Shown: in pieces, positions 10,290-19,032 of the stretch
Position numbering within the stretch: the first letter of the stretch is position 1
How the letters are laid out: the number at the start of each line of letters is the position of its first letter
Source of the DNA: Bradyrhizobium sp. CB2312
GTDB lineage: Bacteria > Pseudomonadota > Alphaproteobacteria > Rhizobiales > Xanthobacteraceae
Assembly: GCF_029714425.1 (NCBI RefSeq)
Contig: NZ_CP121668.1
Location: 6,965,501 to 7,029,500 of the forward strand
Length of the DNA stretch: 64,000 nucleotides
Direction of reading: 5' to 3'
Made by a program: the position numbers and the translations under genes
The notes under the pieces: generated by a model
Databases searched by the model: none
The model's input: only the letters and a program-made list of their open reading frames with translations
What the model was told of the DNA's origin: nothing

Positions 10290-11546
10290 TCAAGATCCTT
10301 TGGCGGCCAGAACCAGATCCGCGGCGCGGTCACCGGACCGGACCGATCCTTCGATCGTTGCAGGCAATCCCGTAGCAGTCCAATCGCCGGCAAGGAACAG
10401 GTTTTTCAGCGTAGTCGCCGGCCCTGGACGCAGGGCATTCTGGGCCGGCGTCGCCGCAAATGTGGCACGGCGCTCGCGCACGATCTGCCACGGCGGCAGC
10501 TCGCCGGACACGCCTGCGGCCTCGCAGACATCGTTCCAGATCGCCTGCGCCAGTTCCTCGCGCGGCATGTCGACCAGGCGGTCGCCATTGCTGATGGTGA
10601 CTGAGAGCCGGTTCGGGAACGCGAACAGCCATTCCACGACGCCGCCGATCACACCGAGGATCGGCGCCGAACCGGGCGGCGGCTCAAAGCGGAAATGCGC
10701 GTTCACGATGGCGCGGAATTCGGTCGGCGTCTTCAGGCCCGGCAGCAGGCTCGCTGCCGCGCGCGGCGGCACCGCCATCACGATGACGTCGCCCGCACCG
10801 AGCTGGACCACGTCCTCGCCGCCGAAATTCAGCGCGGTCACCTTGCCGTCGCTGCTGACGAACGACCGCAGCTCGTGGCCGAGCTGAACGGAATGGCCGC
10901 GCTCCTGCAGGAATTTCACGGCCGGCTCGATCAGCACGGCGCTGAGGCCGTCGCGCGCGATCAGCGGGCGGCAGGCCTGCCCGCCCGCAAGCAGCGTCTC
11001 GCGCACGATGGCGCCGGCAAGTCCGGCCGAGCCCTCGGGCGGATCGACGTTGAGCGCGGCAAGCAGCAGCGGCTGCACCAGGCGCTGATAGAGGATGCCT
11101 TCGCAAGGAATCGACTTGCCGACCAGCGTGTCTTCCGAGGCCCAGATCAGCGGCGCCAGCTTCAGATAATCGGTGAGCCCGGTGTCGGGCACGCGGCGGC
11201 TTTCGTCGAGCACCCAGGTCGGCAGCCGGCCGTTGCCGAGATCGATCTGCCAGCGCTGGCCGGTCTTGATGTCGACGAAGGGAAACTGCGCGCTGTCAGG
11301 GCCGACGAGGCCGGCCTCGGTGCCGATCGAGCGCGCATAGGCGCGCGCATGGCCGTTGCCCGACAGCAGCAAGTGATTGCCGTTGTCGATGGTGAGATTG
11401 GTGGCGCCGTCGAAATAGGAGCGGCAGCGGCCGCCGGCCTGGTGCGTCGCCTCGTGCACGGCGACCTTGAAGCCGGCATTGGCGAGCCGCACGGCGGCAG
11501 AGAGGCCGGAAATTCCGGCGCCGATGATGTGAGCTGTCTTTTGCAT
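10290..11546 (-). CDS. hpnE: HpnE, hydroxysqualene dehydroxylase
   Basis: FAD-dependent amine-oxidase-fold protein of 418 aa that reduces hydroxysqualene to squalene, the third step from FPP. A Rossmann FAD motif opens the protein (HIIGAGISGLSAAVRLANAG, acidic end at HEATHQAGGRCRS), and the C-terminus has the second FAD contact (LFLAGDWTATGLPATIEGSVRSGDRAA). The ATG overlaps the hpnD stop by one base (TGATG), so translation is probably coupled. It could be mistaken for a phytoene desaturase; the hpnC-hpnD-hpnE order decides. Confidence 0.93.
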   Translation of the reverse strand: MQKTAHIIGAGISGLSAAVRLANAGFKVAVHEATHQAGGRCRSYFDGATNLTIDNGNHLLLSGNGHARAYARSIGTEAGLVGPDSAQFPFVDIKTGQRWQIDLGNGRLPTWVLDESRRVPDTGLTDYLKLAPLIWASEDTLVGKSIPCEGILYQRLVQPLLLAALNVDPPEGSAGLAGAIVRETLLAGGQACRPLIARDGLSAVLIEPAVKFLQERGHSVQLGHELRSFVSSDGKVTALNFGGEDVVQLGAGDVIVMAVPPRAAASLLPGLKTPTEFRAIVNAHFRFEPPPGSAPILGVIGGVVEWLFAFPNRLSVTISNGDRLVDMPREELAQAIWNDVCEAAGVSGELPPWQIVRERRATFAATPAQNALRPGPATTLKNLFLAGDWTATGLPATIEGSVRSGDRAADLVLAAKGS

Positions 11547-12385
11547 CAGATGAAAGCGTAGCGGAGCAGGATCAGCATGCGTGTGACCTTCGACACACGC
11601 ACCGGTTCGCGCGGCGCGTTGAAACCGCGCGCGATCAGGAGGTCCAGAATGGAATGGTAGTACTTCGACATGATCCGCGGCGCACGCACGGCGCGGCGCT
11701 TGTTGCGGTTCATGATCTCGTCCGACTTTTCGAAATGCGCCTTGGCGCGCTGCGTCAGCGGCACGCAGACCTTCGGCAGCGCGCGCTCGGCGATCACGCG
11801 GTTCGGATCGTTGGAGGTGATCCCGGCATGCAGCAGCGCCTCACGCGGCAGATAGAGCCGGCCAAGGCCGGCGTCCTCGTCGATGTCGCGCAGGATGTTG
11901 GTGAGCTGGAGCGCGCGGCCCAGATGATGGGCGAGCAGGATGCCGTCCTCTTCCGGCAGGCCGAACACGCGCACCGACAATCGTCCGACAGCGCTCGCGA
12001 CGCGATCGCAATAGAGATCGAGCGTCGCCATGTCGGGCGCGCGGATGTCCTGCGGCACGTCCATCTCCATGCCGTCGACGATGGCGAGGAAATCCTCCCG
12101 CTTCAGGCCGAAGGTCTTCACCGAGGCGACGTAGTCCTTCAGCCGCGGCGGCGGATTGCCCTGATAGAGCGCATCGATGTCGTTGCGCCACTCCTGCAGC
12201 GCGGCGAGCCGCTCGTCGCGCGGGCCGTCGGAATCGGCGATGTCGTCGACCTGGCGGCAGAAGCTGTAGATCTGGAACATCGCTTCGCGCTGGTCATGCG
12301 GCAGGATGCGCATCGCAGCGTAGAAGGAGCTGTTCGATGCGGTCGAGCCATAATTGGCGCCGGGCGAGGTCGCCTCAAGCGTCAT
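11546..12385 (-). CDS. hpnD: HpnD, presqualene diphosphate synthase
   Basis: Trans-isoprenyl diphosphate synthase of the squalene/phytoene synthase family, 279 aa, condensing two FPP to presqualene diphosphate. The two Asp-rich metal sites are D47-D-I-A-D51 (RQVDDIAD) and D167-I-D-E-D171 (NILRDIDEDAG). It overlaps the hpnC 3' end by 11 bp and hpnE by 1 bp, which indicates one operon. Confidence 0.93.
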   Translation of the reverse strand: MTLEATSPGANYGSTASNSSFYAAMRILPHDQREAMFQIYSFCRQVDDIADSDGPRDERLAALQEWRNDIDALYQGNPPPRLKDYVASVKTFGLKREDFLAIVDGMEMDVPQDIRAPDMATLDLYCDRVASAVGRLSVRVFGLPEEDGILLAHHLGRALQLTNILRDIDEDAGLGRLYLPREALLHAGITSNDPNRVIAERALPKVCVPLTQRAKAHFEKSDEIMNRNKRRAVRAPRIMSKYYHSILDLLIARGFNAPREPVRVSKVTRMLILLRYAFI

Positions 12386-13259
12386 GGGCAGTCCCCGGTC
12401 TGGAAATGGCCTTGCGCCCGATCGCGCGGCGGCCGACTTCGCCGATCATGCCGGCGAGGCTGAAGGTGAGCAGCTCGAACTTGTTCAGGTGCACGCGCTC
12501 GCGCAAGGGGTCGCGCACCTTCAGGAGGCGCACGATGCGGTCGGCATAGGCCTGGATCACCGCGACGTCGACGCCGAGGCGGAAATCCCGGATCTCCGCA
12601 GCTAGCGACCTGCCCTCGTCGAGCAGGGCCTCATTGCGCGCGGCAAGCGACTGAAGGCAGGCCAGCATGGCCGGCGGCGACTGCGCGAGCCCGAGTTGCT
12701 CGACCGAGGCGCCGCTCGCGGCCAGCGCATCGCGCGGCAGATAGACGCGGTTGAGCTCGCGGAAATCCTTGCCGCAATCCTGCAGGTGATTGTTGATCTG
12801 AAGGCCGGCGCAGAGCGCGTCCGACGCGGCCCAGGTCGAGGTGCTCTCGCCGTGAACGTCGAGCATGAAGCGTCCGACCGGCATCGCCGAATAGCGGCAA
12901 TAGTGGATCACTTCGTCCCAGGTCTCGTAGCGCAGCTTGGTCACATCCATGCGGAACGCGATCAGCACGTCGAGCGCATGGCGCGGCGTCATGCCGCGGT
13001 CAGCCAGCGCACGCCGCAGCGTGACAGCCTCGGCCTGGGTATCGCCCTTGCCGAGCAGTTCCGCCTCGAGCAGGTCGAGATAAGCGAGCTTCTGGTCGGG
13101 GGGCAGCGTCGCGTGGTCGGCGATGTCGTCGGCGGTGCGGACGAAATTGTAATACGCCAGGATCAGGGCGCGATGACGCGGATGAATGATCCAGGACGCG
13201 ACGGGAAAATTCTCGTCGCGGTCACCCTTGCCGGATCGCAATTCGCTCGCAGAGGTCAT
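12375..13259 (-). CDS. hpnC: HpnC, hydroxysqualene synthase
   Basis: Squalene/phytoene synthase-family protein of 294 aa, predicted to convert presqualene diphosphate to hydroxysqualene. The first metal motif is D44-D-I-A-D48 (RTADDIADH); the second site is the variant QDCGKD at 160-165, as in other HpnC proteins. It is the first gene of the hpnC-D-E-shc-G operon, so the operon promoter should lie in the 190 bp upstream of the ATG at 13259. That stretch contains an AT-rich ATTGTAAAT that could serve as a -10, a weak call. Confidence 0.92.
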   Translation of the reverse strand: MTSASELRSGKGDRDENFPVASWIIHPRHRALILAYYNFVRTADDIADHATLPPDQKLAYLDLLEAELLGKGDTQAEAVTLRRALADRGMTPRHALDVLIAFRMDVTKLRYETWDEVIHYCRYSAMPVGRFMLDVHGESTSTWAASDALCAGLQINNHLQDCGKDFRELNRVYLPRDALAASGASVEQLGLAQSPPAMLACLQSLAARNEALLDEGRSLAAEIRDFRLGVDVAVIQAYADRIVRLLKVRDPLRERVHLNKFELLTFSLAGMIGEVGRRAIGRKAISRPGTAHDA

Positions 13260-13405
13260 CGAGGGCTGATTTACAATCGTTTGGACAGGAAGGGGTTTTT
13301 CGCTCGCGCGGGCTCATGCCGGCGATGCCGCCGCGGCCCCCATATAGGGGAATACGGCCGCAAAACCAATCCTGTCACTCGATGGCAGCCCTTCCAGATC
13401 CGCCC

Positions 13406-13431
13406 AAAAAGGCGGCTCCTGGGCCGCCTTT
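13406..13431 (-). terminator. Terminator of the 79-aa gene
   Basis: Read on the minus strand: AAAGGCGGC, a 6-nt loop, GCCGCCTTTTT. It is a compact GC stem with a T run, 19 bp after the stop of the small secreted protein gene and upstream of hpnC, so it separates the two units. Confidence 0.85.
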
Positions 13432-13449
13432 GTGGGCCAGTGGCCGAGC

Positions 13450-13689
13450 TTACTGGTTGTGGTTCTTCAGGACCTGGTCGCAGGCCTGCGAGATCTTGGC
13501 CCGGTTCTCCTTGAGGCAGGCCAGGATGGTGAAATCGCCCTGGTCGATGACCGGACGGCAGAACTTCTGCACGTCGCGCGTGCAGGCCTTCTGCTCGGCG
13601 TCCGTGCCGCGCCCACCTTGCTGCTGGGCGAATGCTGCCGTCGAAAGAGATGCGGACACCAGGGTGAGAGCGACGAGAAGCTTACGCAT
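13450..13689 (-). CDS. Small secreted Cys protein
   Basis: Protein of 79 aa with a clear signal peptide (MRKLLVALTLVSASLSTAAFA, cleavage near residue 21). The mature part of about 58 residues is charged and has four cysteines or cysteine-like positions in the pattern ACTRDVQKFCRP and ILACLKENRAKISQACDQVL, resembling the Cys-rich periplasmic repeat proteins of Rhizobiales. AAGGA 6 nt before the ATG supports the start. It is flanked by its own terminator, so probably monocistronic. Function unknown. Confidence 0.75.
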   Translation of the reverse strand: MRKLLVALTLVSASLSTAAFAQQQGGRGTDAEQKACTRDVQKFCRPVIDQGDFTILACLKENRAKISQACDQVLKNHNQ

Positions 13690-14146
13690 TGTATTCCTTC
13701 ATTCTGACGGCAGAATCGCACCGATCCCGGACAGCACAGCGCGGAGACGGGAACGGATTGTTCTGATGGCAAGTCGCCGCGGAAGCAGCGGCCTCGGAGA
13801 AGGCACAAGCACTGGCAAATGCGGCCAAATTGGCGCCGCGCCTCCCAAATCAGGTCTTCCCTACGCTTTCATTGGCAGATGTAACAGGTTGATACTACGT
13901 CATAATTCTGGCACGTCGCGTTTTGCTTGGCACCTGTTGCACACCTGCATCTCTCCGCCCGGCTGTTTCGCCCAGAAACATGCGGAAATAAAGGGAATCG
14001 CGATATCGGGGCGGCGCGAGCCGTCGTGAACCGCCATCTCTGGCGGCCGGGATTTGAACCTGAGACAGGCTCAAGGCACTAAACTTTCGATGTGGCGAGA
14101 CGTTCTTCATCATAAGCGAACGTCGTTCCAAAACGGGATATTTGAG
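13690..14146. promoter_or_regulatory. Divergent intergenic region, no gene seen
   Basis: A 457-bp gap between the start of the small secreted protein (-) and the start of the 165-aa exported protein (+). It is less GC-rich than its flanks in the 13870-13990 part. Both genes must have their promoters here. I found no convincing -35/-10 pair, tRNA or conserved ORF. Confidence 0.4.
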
Positions 14147-14644
14147 ATGAAATTCTTTGGGCGATCTGGACTGGCAATCAAGGCGGCCGGCATCGGGGCT
14201 GCGCTGCTCTTCTCAGTTACGGCAAGCCATGCTCAGTCGTCCGGACCCTTTGCCGGTTTCGACGGCGCGTGGACCGGCACCGGCACGGTGTCGCTGTCAG
14301 ACGGCTCCACCGAGCGCATCCGCTGCAAGGCCGACTACAAGGTCGCCGGCAGCGGCCTCGCGCTCAAGCAGGCGCTGCACTGCGCCTCCGACAGCTACAA
14401 GTTCGACCTGACCAGCGATGTCACGAGCCAGGGCGAGCGGATTTCCGGCAATTGGAGCGAGTCCAACCGCAACATCTTCGGCAATCTGCAAGGCACCGCC
14501 GGCGGCGGCCAGATCGACGTGTTCGTCGAGGCCAACGGCTTTGCCGCCAATCTGTCGCTGCGCACCAACGGCACCAAGCAGACGGTCCAGATCTCCTCCA
14601 AGGGTGAGATCCGCGGCGTCAACATCACGATGACGAAGGGCTGA
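14147..14644 (+). CDS. Exported protein of unknown function
   Basis: With the ATG at 14147 the product is 165 aa and begins MKFFGRSGLAIKAAGIGAALLFSV with cleavage near SHAQ (about residue 29). The mature domain looks like a beta-rich barrel (FDGAWTGTGTVSLSDG, CKADYKVAGSGLALKQALHCASD, ISGNWSESNRNIFGNLQG, FAANLSLRTNG) with two cysteines that may pair. This resembles small Rhizobiales periplasmic proteins with a lipid-binding-like fold, but I cannot name a family. The frame to 14054 lacks a signal and a ribosome site. A strong terminator follows. Confidence 0.75.
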   Translation: MKFFGRSGLAIKAAGIGAALLFSVTASHAQSSGPFAGFDGAWTGTGTVSLSDGSTERIRCKADYKVAGSGLALKQALHCASDSYKFDLTSDVTSQGERISGNWSESNRNIFGNLQGTAGGGQIDVFVEANGFAANLSLRTNGTKQTVQISSKGEIRGVNITMTKG

Positions 14645-14671
14645 TTGCCCTTCTCGCGTTGGAAGGAACAC

Positions 14672-14702
14672 GCCCCCGGTTCTCGCGAGCCGGGGGCTTT
14701 TT
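14672..14702 (+). terminator. Rho-independent terminator
   Basis: Stem GCCCCCGG/CCGGGGGC with a 10-nt loop and a run of five T, 27 bp after the stop of the exported protein gene. Confidence 0.9.
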
Positions 14703-14731
14703 GCTGACATGAACGTGGCCGGATTGCTGAA

Positions 14732-15577
14732 ATGGACCTAATCCGCAGACATCTTCTCAAGGCCGCCGGGCTCTTCGTGGCCAGCCGCGCCTTCGCCGAC
14801 GATCAGCCGCCAAATCAACAGGGAACGAACATGCAGCCATCCTCGGTGAAGCCGCGTCACGTGCTCTGCTTTCTCGGCAAGGACGACAGGCTGCTCACTC
14901 CGCCGAACGCAGTGGCGAAGACGATCGCCGATTTCAACTTCGAGATCGACCGCACCTATTCGCAAGCCAAACCCGATCCGCATATGGAGCGATCGTTCGG
15001 CGTGTGCTGGGACCGCGTCTTCCCGAAAGCATGGTCGGCGGCCGACGAAGCCGCCGTGGCGAGCCACAAGGCGGTTCTCTACGTGCTGAGCCCGCCGCTG
15101 GAGCAGCAGAAGGCGGTCGCCTATTCGGCGGCAGCCTTGCGTATCGTCGAGGAAATGATCGAGGCCGGCGCCACCGCCGTGAAGGGCGAAAGCGCCGGCG
15201 TCGCCCACGGGCTTGCGCGGTGGCGCAGCCTCGCTGATCAGGCACGCACGGGCGCAAAGACCAGCCAGGGCCTTGGCATGACGCTCGCCCTCGCCAAGGC
15301 CTGTCGCCTTGCCTTCGCCAAGCGCCCGCTCGGCGGCGATCGCTATTACGAGACCGTCGGCTATCACCTCGTCGGCCTGCCGGAGGTCTATGTCGCAAAA
15401 TCGCGCGGCAACGAGTGGTCCGCGGTGATGCTGATGGAGGAAATCGCCAACGCGATGGCGGAGCACGGCATCGAGGCGACGCTGCGCGACCGCAAGCTCA
15501 CGCTCTCGCGGGAGCAGGACTACGCGGAAGACGATTTCAAGTTCAATCCGTACGGGATCGTCCGCATCGAGACGTGA
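14732..15577 (+). CDS. Uncharacterised protein, possibly Tat-exported
   Basis: 281 aa if started at 14732. The N-terminus (IRRHLLKAAGLFVASRAFADD) looks like a twin-arginine signal, but no good Shine-Dalgarno precedes it. An internal ATG at 14831 does have AGGGAACGA upstream and would give a cytosolic 248-aa protein. The body begins PRHVLCFLGKDDRLLTPPNAVAKTIADF and contains YVLSPPLEQQKAVAYSAAALRIVEEM and SREQDYAEDDFKFNPYGIVRIE. I do not recognise a family. It follows a terminator, so it should have its own promoter. Confidence 0.7.
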   Translation: MDLIRRHLLKAAGLFVASRAFADDQPPNQQGTNMQPSSVKPRHVLCFLGKDDRLLTPPNAVAKTIADFNFEIDRTYSQAKPDPHMERSFGVCWDRVFPKAWSAADEAAVASHKAVLYVLSPPLEQQKAVAYSAAALRIVEEMIEAGATAVKGESAGVAHGLARWRSLADQARTGAKTSQGLGMTLALAKACRLAFAKRPLGGDRYYETVGYHLVGLPEVYVAKSRGNEWSAVMLMEEIANAMAEHGIEATLRDRKLTLSREQDYAEDDFKFNPYGIVRIET

Positions 15578-15595
15578 GCGCCGCACACCGCCGGG

Positions 15596-16387
15596 TCAAT
15601 CCTTGCGCGCGACGCATTCGCACCGGCATCTGAAATAGACAGCGTCCGGATCGCGCCCCCAGGCGTCCCATCCGGTCAGCGCAGCCTGGATCTCATCGTC
15701 GGTTGCGAGCCCCTTCGCAACGAGCTGCGGCCCGAGACCGAGCAAGCTCCGCCGCGCATCGGTGACGGCTTCGGTGCGGCTCGCAGCATCGGCGCTATGA
15801 TTGACATAGCTCGCACCGGCCCAGACCGGCGTAAAACCGTGAGCGCGAAGAATCGAGCCCTGCCGCCGGCCGAAGCGAAGCGCGTCCGGATCACCGTGCT
15901 CGTACCAGCGCTGCCAGAGATCGAGCGCGAGGCGCACGCCATCGATGTCAGGATGAAGGACGTTGCCGCCGATATCGGCGTCACGCGTCGCGATGAGGCC
16001 ACCGGGCTTCAGCAACCGCCGGGCTTCTGCCAGCGCTCGCGCCAGCACCGCATGGCTCTGATGGTAGAGCACCGCATGAAAGAACACCGCATCGAACGAC
16101 TCGTTCTCGAAGGGAAGCGCGGTGATGTCGGCTTCGACAAAGGCCAGATTGGTCAAGCCTTCCGCTGCTGCCAGCCGATTGGCGGCAACGATCGCATTCG
16201 GCTCGATGTCGACGCCGACTGCCTTTGCGACGACGCCCGCGAGCGCCGCCGTGATGGTCCCGGGCCCACAGCCGGCATCGAGCAGGATCATGCCCGACGT
16301 CAGGAACGGGACGAGAAAGGCGGCGGAATCACCGCTCCGCTTCCGCTGAAACTCCACGATGGAACTGTCGTGCCGTATCGGCCGCAT
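15596..16387 (-). CDS. SAM-dependent methyltransferase, UbiE-like
   Basis: Class I methyltransferase of 263 aa. Motif I is ILLDAGCGPGTITAALAG, followed by the acidic ribose-binding VGVDIEP, a motif II region FVEADITALPFENESFDAVFFHAVLYH, and motif III LLKPGGLIATRDAD. The substrate is unknown. The C-terminal part resembles methyltransferases annotated near ubiquinone or sterol/hopanoid genes, but a hopanoid substrate is only suggested by position. Its ATG lies just upstream (in coordinates before) of the terminator of the neighbouring transporter gene, so it is a separate unit. Confidence 0.85.
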   Translation of the reverse strand: MRPIRHDSSIVEFQRKRSGDSAAFLVPFLTSGMILLDAGCGPGTITAALAGVVAKAVGVDIEPNAIVAANRLAAAEGLTNLAFVEADITALPFENESFDAVFFHAVLYHQSHAVLARALAEARRLLKPGGLIATRDADIGGNVLHPDIDGVRLALDLWQRWYEHGDPDALRFGRRQGSILRAHGFTPVWAGASYVNHSADAASRTEAVTDARRSLLGLGPQLVAKGLATDDEIQAALTGWDAWGRDPDAVYFRCRCECVARKD

Positions 16388-16406
16388 GAGCTATCCTCGG
16401 AACGAA

Positions 16407-16437
16407 AATCGGCGCAGTCGTTCAGACTGCGCCGATT
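16407..16437 (-). terminator. Terminator of the second MMPL gene
   Basis: Perfect 13-bp stem (arm AATCGGCGCAGTC) with a 5-nt loop, followed on the minus strand by TTTTC. It lies 24 bp after the stop of the transporter at 16461. Confidence 0.9.
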
Positions 16438-16460
16438 CCATGTCCGGTGGATGAAGCCGC

Positions 16461-18827
16461 TCAGATCGCCGGCTTGTCGGGGCCCTGAAGCCTGGCGTGC
16501 AGGTTGATCAGCCACATCGCCGTCGGCCTGAGGATGAAGAGGTCGGCGACGAGCGCCATGACCATCGAGAAGGCACTGAGCCAGCCGAACAGCCGCAGCG
16601 ACGGCAGGTCGGAGAACACGGTGACGACGAGGCCGCAGGCCAGCACCACCGTGGTCAGGATCAGCGCAGGTCCCACCAGCACGGTCGCCCGCTCCACCGC
16701 GAGCGCCGAGCCGACGCCGGGCTTACTCTCCAGGCGGAGGCGATTAAGGAAGTGGATGGTGGCACTGAGGCCGAGACCGAACGAGACGGTGAGCGCGACG
16801 ACGCTGGCAAATTGCAATCCCTCGCCCATCGCCCACAGCACCGTTCCCGACATCACGACGGGGAAGATGCCCGGCAGGATGCAGGCGAACATCACGACCC
16901 ATGAGCGGAAGGCAAGGCCGATGAAGAGCGCGACCAGCGCGAATTCAACCGTGAGGCCGCGGTTCAGCTTCTCGATCATGCTGGCGGAGTTGCGCGCGGC
17001 AATCGCGGCAAGACCGGTCACCGCGATCTCATAGCCGGGATGCTTCTTGCGAACGGCGTCGAGCTCGGTATCGAGCTTGTCGACGATCGGCAGCAGCTGG
17101 CTGGAATCCTTGTCCGGCACGCGGCCCGCGACCACGACGGCATCCTGCTCGGCGTCGATGAAACGCCGCACCAGATGCTCGGGGATGACGCTGACATATT
17201 CCTTCAACGTCGCGACGTCGGCGCTGCCGGCCTTTTCCGCGAGCCAGCGGCGCAGGGTCTCGAGCGACCAGACGTTGCCGACCCCGGCCGCCTTCTCCAC
17301 CGTCGCGTGCACGTCCGCGATGGTCTGGAGCGTCTCCGGCGAATACAGCGTCTCACCCTTGGGGAACTGGATCAGCACGTTGACCGGGTTGGCGCCGGTC
17401 AGCTTGGCGTCGAGCCGGTCGCTGGCGGCGACCGCCTGGCGCTTGTCCGGGACCTGGTCGGCGAGCCGATAGCGCGGCTCCAGATTGGCGTAGATGACGC
17501 CGAGGCCGCCGACGAACAGCACCGCGATCAGGCTGAACAGGCCGGGCCGGCCGACCATGCGCACCGCGATCCAGTAGCAGAAATTGCGCAGCGCCTGCAC
17601 GCCGGCATCGGCGCCCTGGAACTTGACCGCGAAGACCTTCTCGTTGCGCACGAACAGCACGCCGAACACCGGCACCAGCGACAGCACCGCGACCAGCGCG
17701 ATGATGGTGGCGGCAAGGCCCGCCTCACCGAACTTGCGGATCAGGTCGGAGTCGGAGAACTGGAGCGCGATGAAGGAAATGCCTGCGGTGCCGTGCGTCA
17801 GCACGCAGGCCGGGCCCACCACCAGCACCGCGTTCTTGAATGCGGTGAACTTGTCCTGCCCTGCGATCAGCCGGTCGCGCGCGGCGAAGGTGAGCTGCAT
17901 CGAGTCCGAGAAGCTGATCACCATGATGAGCGGCGTCATCACGTTCAGGAACATGTTGAGATTGAAATTGGCCCAGCCGAGCGCGCCGAGTGCCAGCAGG
18001 ATCGCGATCATCGGCGGGAACGCCGCCGCGATCATGAAGGAGATCTTGCGGAAGAAGATGATGGCGATGACGCAGCCGGCGAGAATGCCGAGGATGTTGT
18101 AGGTCAGCCCGTCGCGCTCGACCGCGTTGCGGATCTCGAGCTGCATCACCGGCACGCCGGAGAGCTGCACGTTCAGCCCGGTATCGCCGAGATCCTCCTT
18201 CATCAGCGCGCGGATGTCGCCGACGGTCTTGGTCAGCTTGCTGGAGGCGACCACCTCCGGATCGAGCGACAGCACGATCAGCGCCAGCGTGCCGTCCTCA
18301 GAGAGCAGCTTGCCGCGGATGATCTCGTTGTTCTTGACGGTCTCGATGAACTTGTCATAGGCCGCGCCCTCGGGCAGCTCGGGCGGGAACAGCGCCGCCG
18401 GCAGCTTGCCCGGCGCCGGTGCCTGGCGCGCCGAGAACAGCGAGACGAGGCCGCGGGTGCCTTCGACCAGCTGCATGTCGGTGATGAAGTCGCGCAGCTT
18501 CTCGAGGTTGTTCCGCGCCAGGAGATTCTTGCCCTCGACCACGACGAGGACGTCGAATTCCTCGGCCGGGAACTTCTTGGTCACCTCTTCATACTGCCTG
18601 AATTCGCGGGTGTCGGAGCGGAACAGCTGCGACAGCGAATCGTCGATCTTGATCCGGTGGATGCCGAACACGGCGCCGACGATCAGCGCGAGCAGGATGA
18701 TGCAGGAGACGATCGGCGCTCGGACCGCGATCAGGCCGAGGCGTTCGAGCCCGAAGGCGATCGAGGACGCAGGTCCCTGCTCGACCTTGTCGACATGAAC
18801 CTCACTCTCGCTGTGCTTTTCGAGCAT
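16461..18827 (-). CDS. Second RND/MMPL family transporter
   Basis: Inner-membrane protein of 788 aa with the HpnN/MMPL plan: an N-terminal TM (about 35-52, ISCIILLALIVGAVFGI), a periplasmic domain, a central TM block (ILGILAGCVIAIIFF onward), a second periplasmic domain and a C-terminal TM block ending near residue 775. It is shorter than HpnN and only loosely similar to it. The closest functional analogy is lipid or hopanoid transport across the envelope, which is inferred from neighbours rather than from a diagnostic motif. It is monocistronic, between its own terminator and a 205-bp upstream gap. Confidence 0.85.
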   Translation of the reverse strand: MLEKHSESEVHVDKVEQGPASSIAFGLERLGLIAVRAPIVSCIILLALIVGAVFGIHRIKIDDSLSQLFRSDTREFRQYEEVTKKFPAEEFDVLVVVEGKNLLARNNLEKLRDFITDMQLVEGTRGLVSLFSARQAPAPGKLPAALFPPELPEGAAYDKFIETVKNNEIIRGKLLSEDGTLALIVLSLDPEVVASSKLTKTVGDIRALMKEDLGDTGLNVQLSGVPVMQLEIRNAVERDGLTYNILGILAGCVIAIIFFRKISFMIAAAFPPMIAILLALGALGWANFNLNMFLNVMTPLIMVISFSDSMQLTFAARDRLIAGQDKFTAFKNAVLVVGPACVLTHGTAGISFIALQFSDSDLIRKFGEAGLAATIIALVAVLSLVPVFGVLFVRNEKVFAVKFQGADAGVQALRNFCYWIAVRMVGRPGLFSLIAVLFVGGLGVIYANLEPRYRLADQVPDKRQAVAASDRLDAKLTGANPVNVLIQFPKGETLYSPETLQTIADVHATVEKAAGVGNVWSLETLRRWLAEKAGSADVATLKEYVSVIPEHLVRRFIDAEQDAVVVAGRVPDKDSSQLLPIVDKLDTELDAVRKKHPGYEIAVTGLAAIAARNSASMIEKLNRGLTVEFALVALFIGLAFRSWVVMFACILPGIFPVVMSGTVLWAMGEGLQFASVVALTVSFGLGLSATIHFLNRLRLESKPGVGSALAVERATVLVGPALILTTVVLACGLVVTVFSDLPSLRLFGWLSAFSMVMALVADLFILRPTAMWLINLHARLQGPDKPAI

Positions 18828-19032
18828 GCCTTATCCAGTTCCTAAATCGGCTCAAGCTGTTGGCTTATGGCGTCCCGTGAACGGCTTGAAAATGCCATAC
18901 CAATGGGAGGCTTGCCCTTTGAAATTGCGCGGAAAATCGCCGGCAGCGGTTTAGCAGGTCAAAAGGCCTTTTCGCAAGCAGGCGGAGGGCAGCCGAATCG
19001 ATCAAGATGCGGCGATTTTGCCGGAATGCCCG

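Noticed and set aside
13909..13935. Sigma-54-like TGGCAC...TTGC
   Set aside because: The spacing between the two elements does not match the -24/-12 consensus.
14040..14075. GGGATTTGAACC resembling a tRNA T-loop
   Set aside because: No acceptor stem or anticodon arm can be folded around it.
16399..16422. GGAAC...CGTT, EcfG-like spacing of 15
   Set aside because: It lies inside the terminator hairpin region and no plus-strand gene follows.
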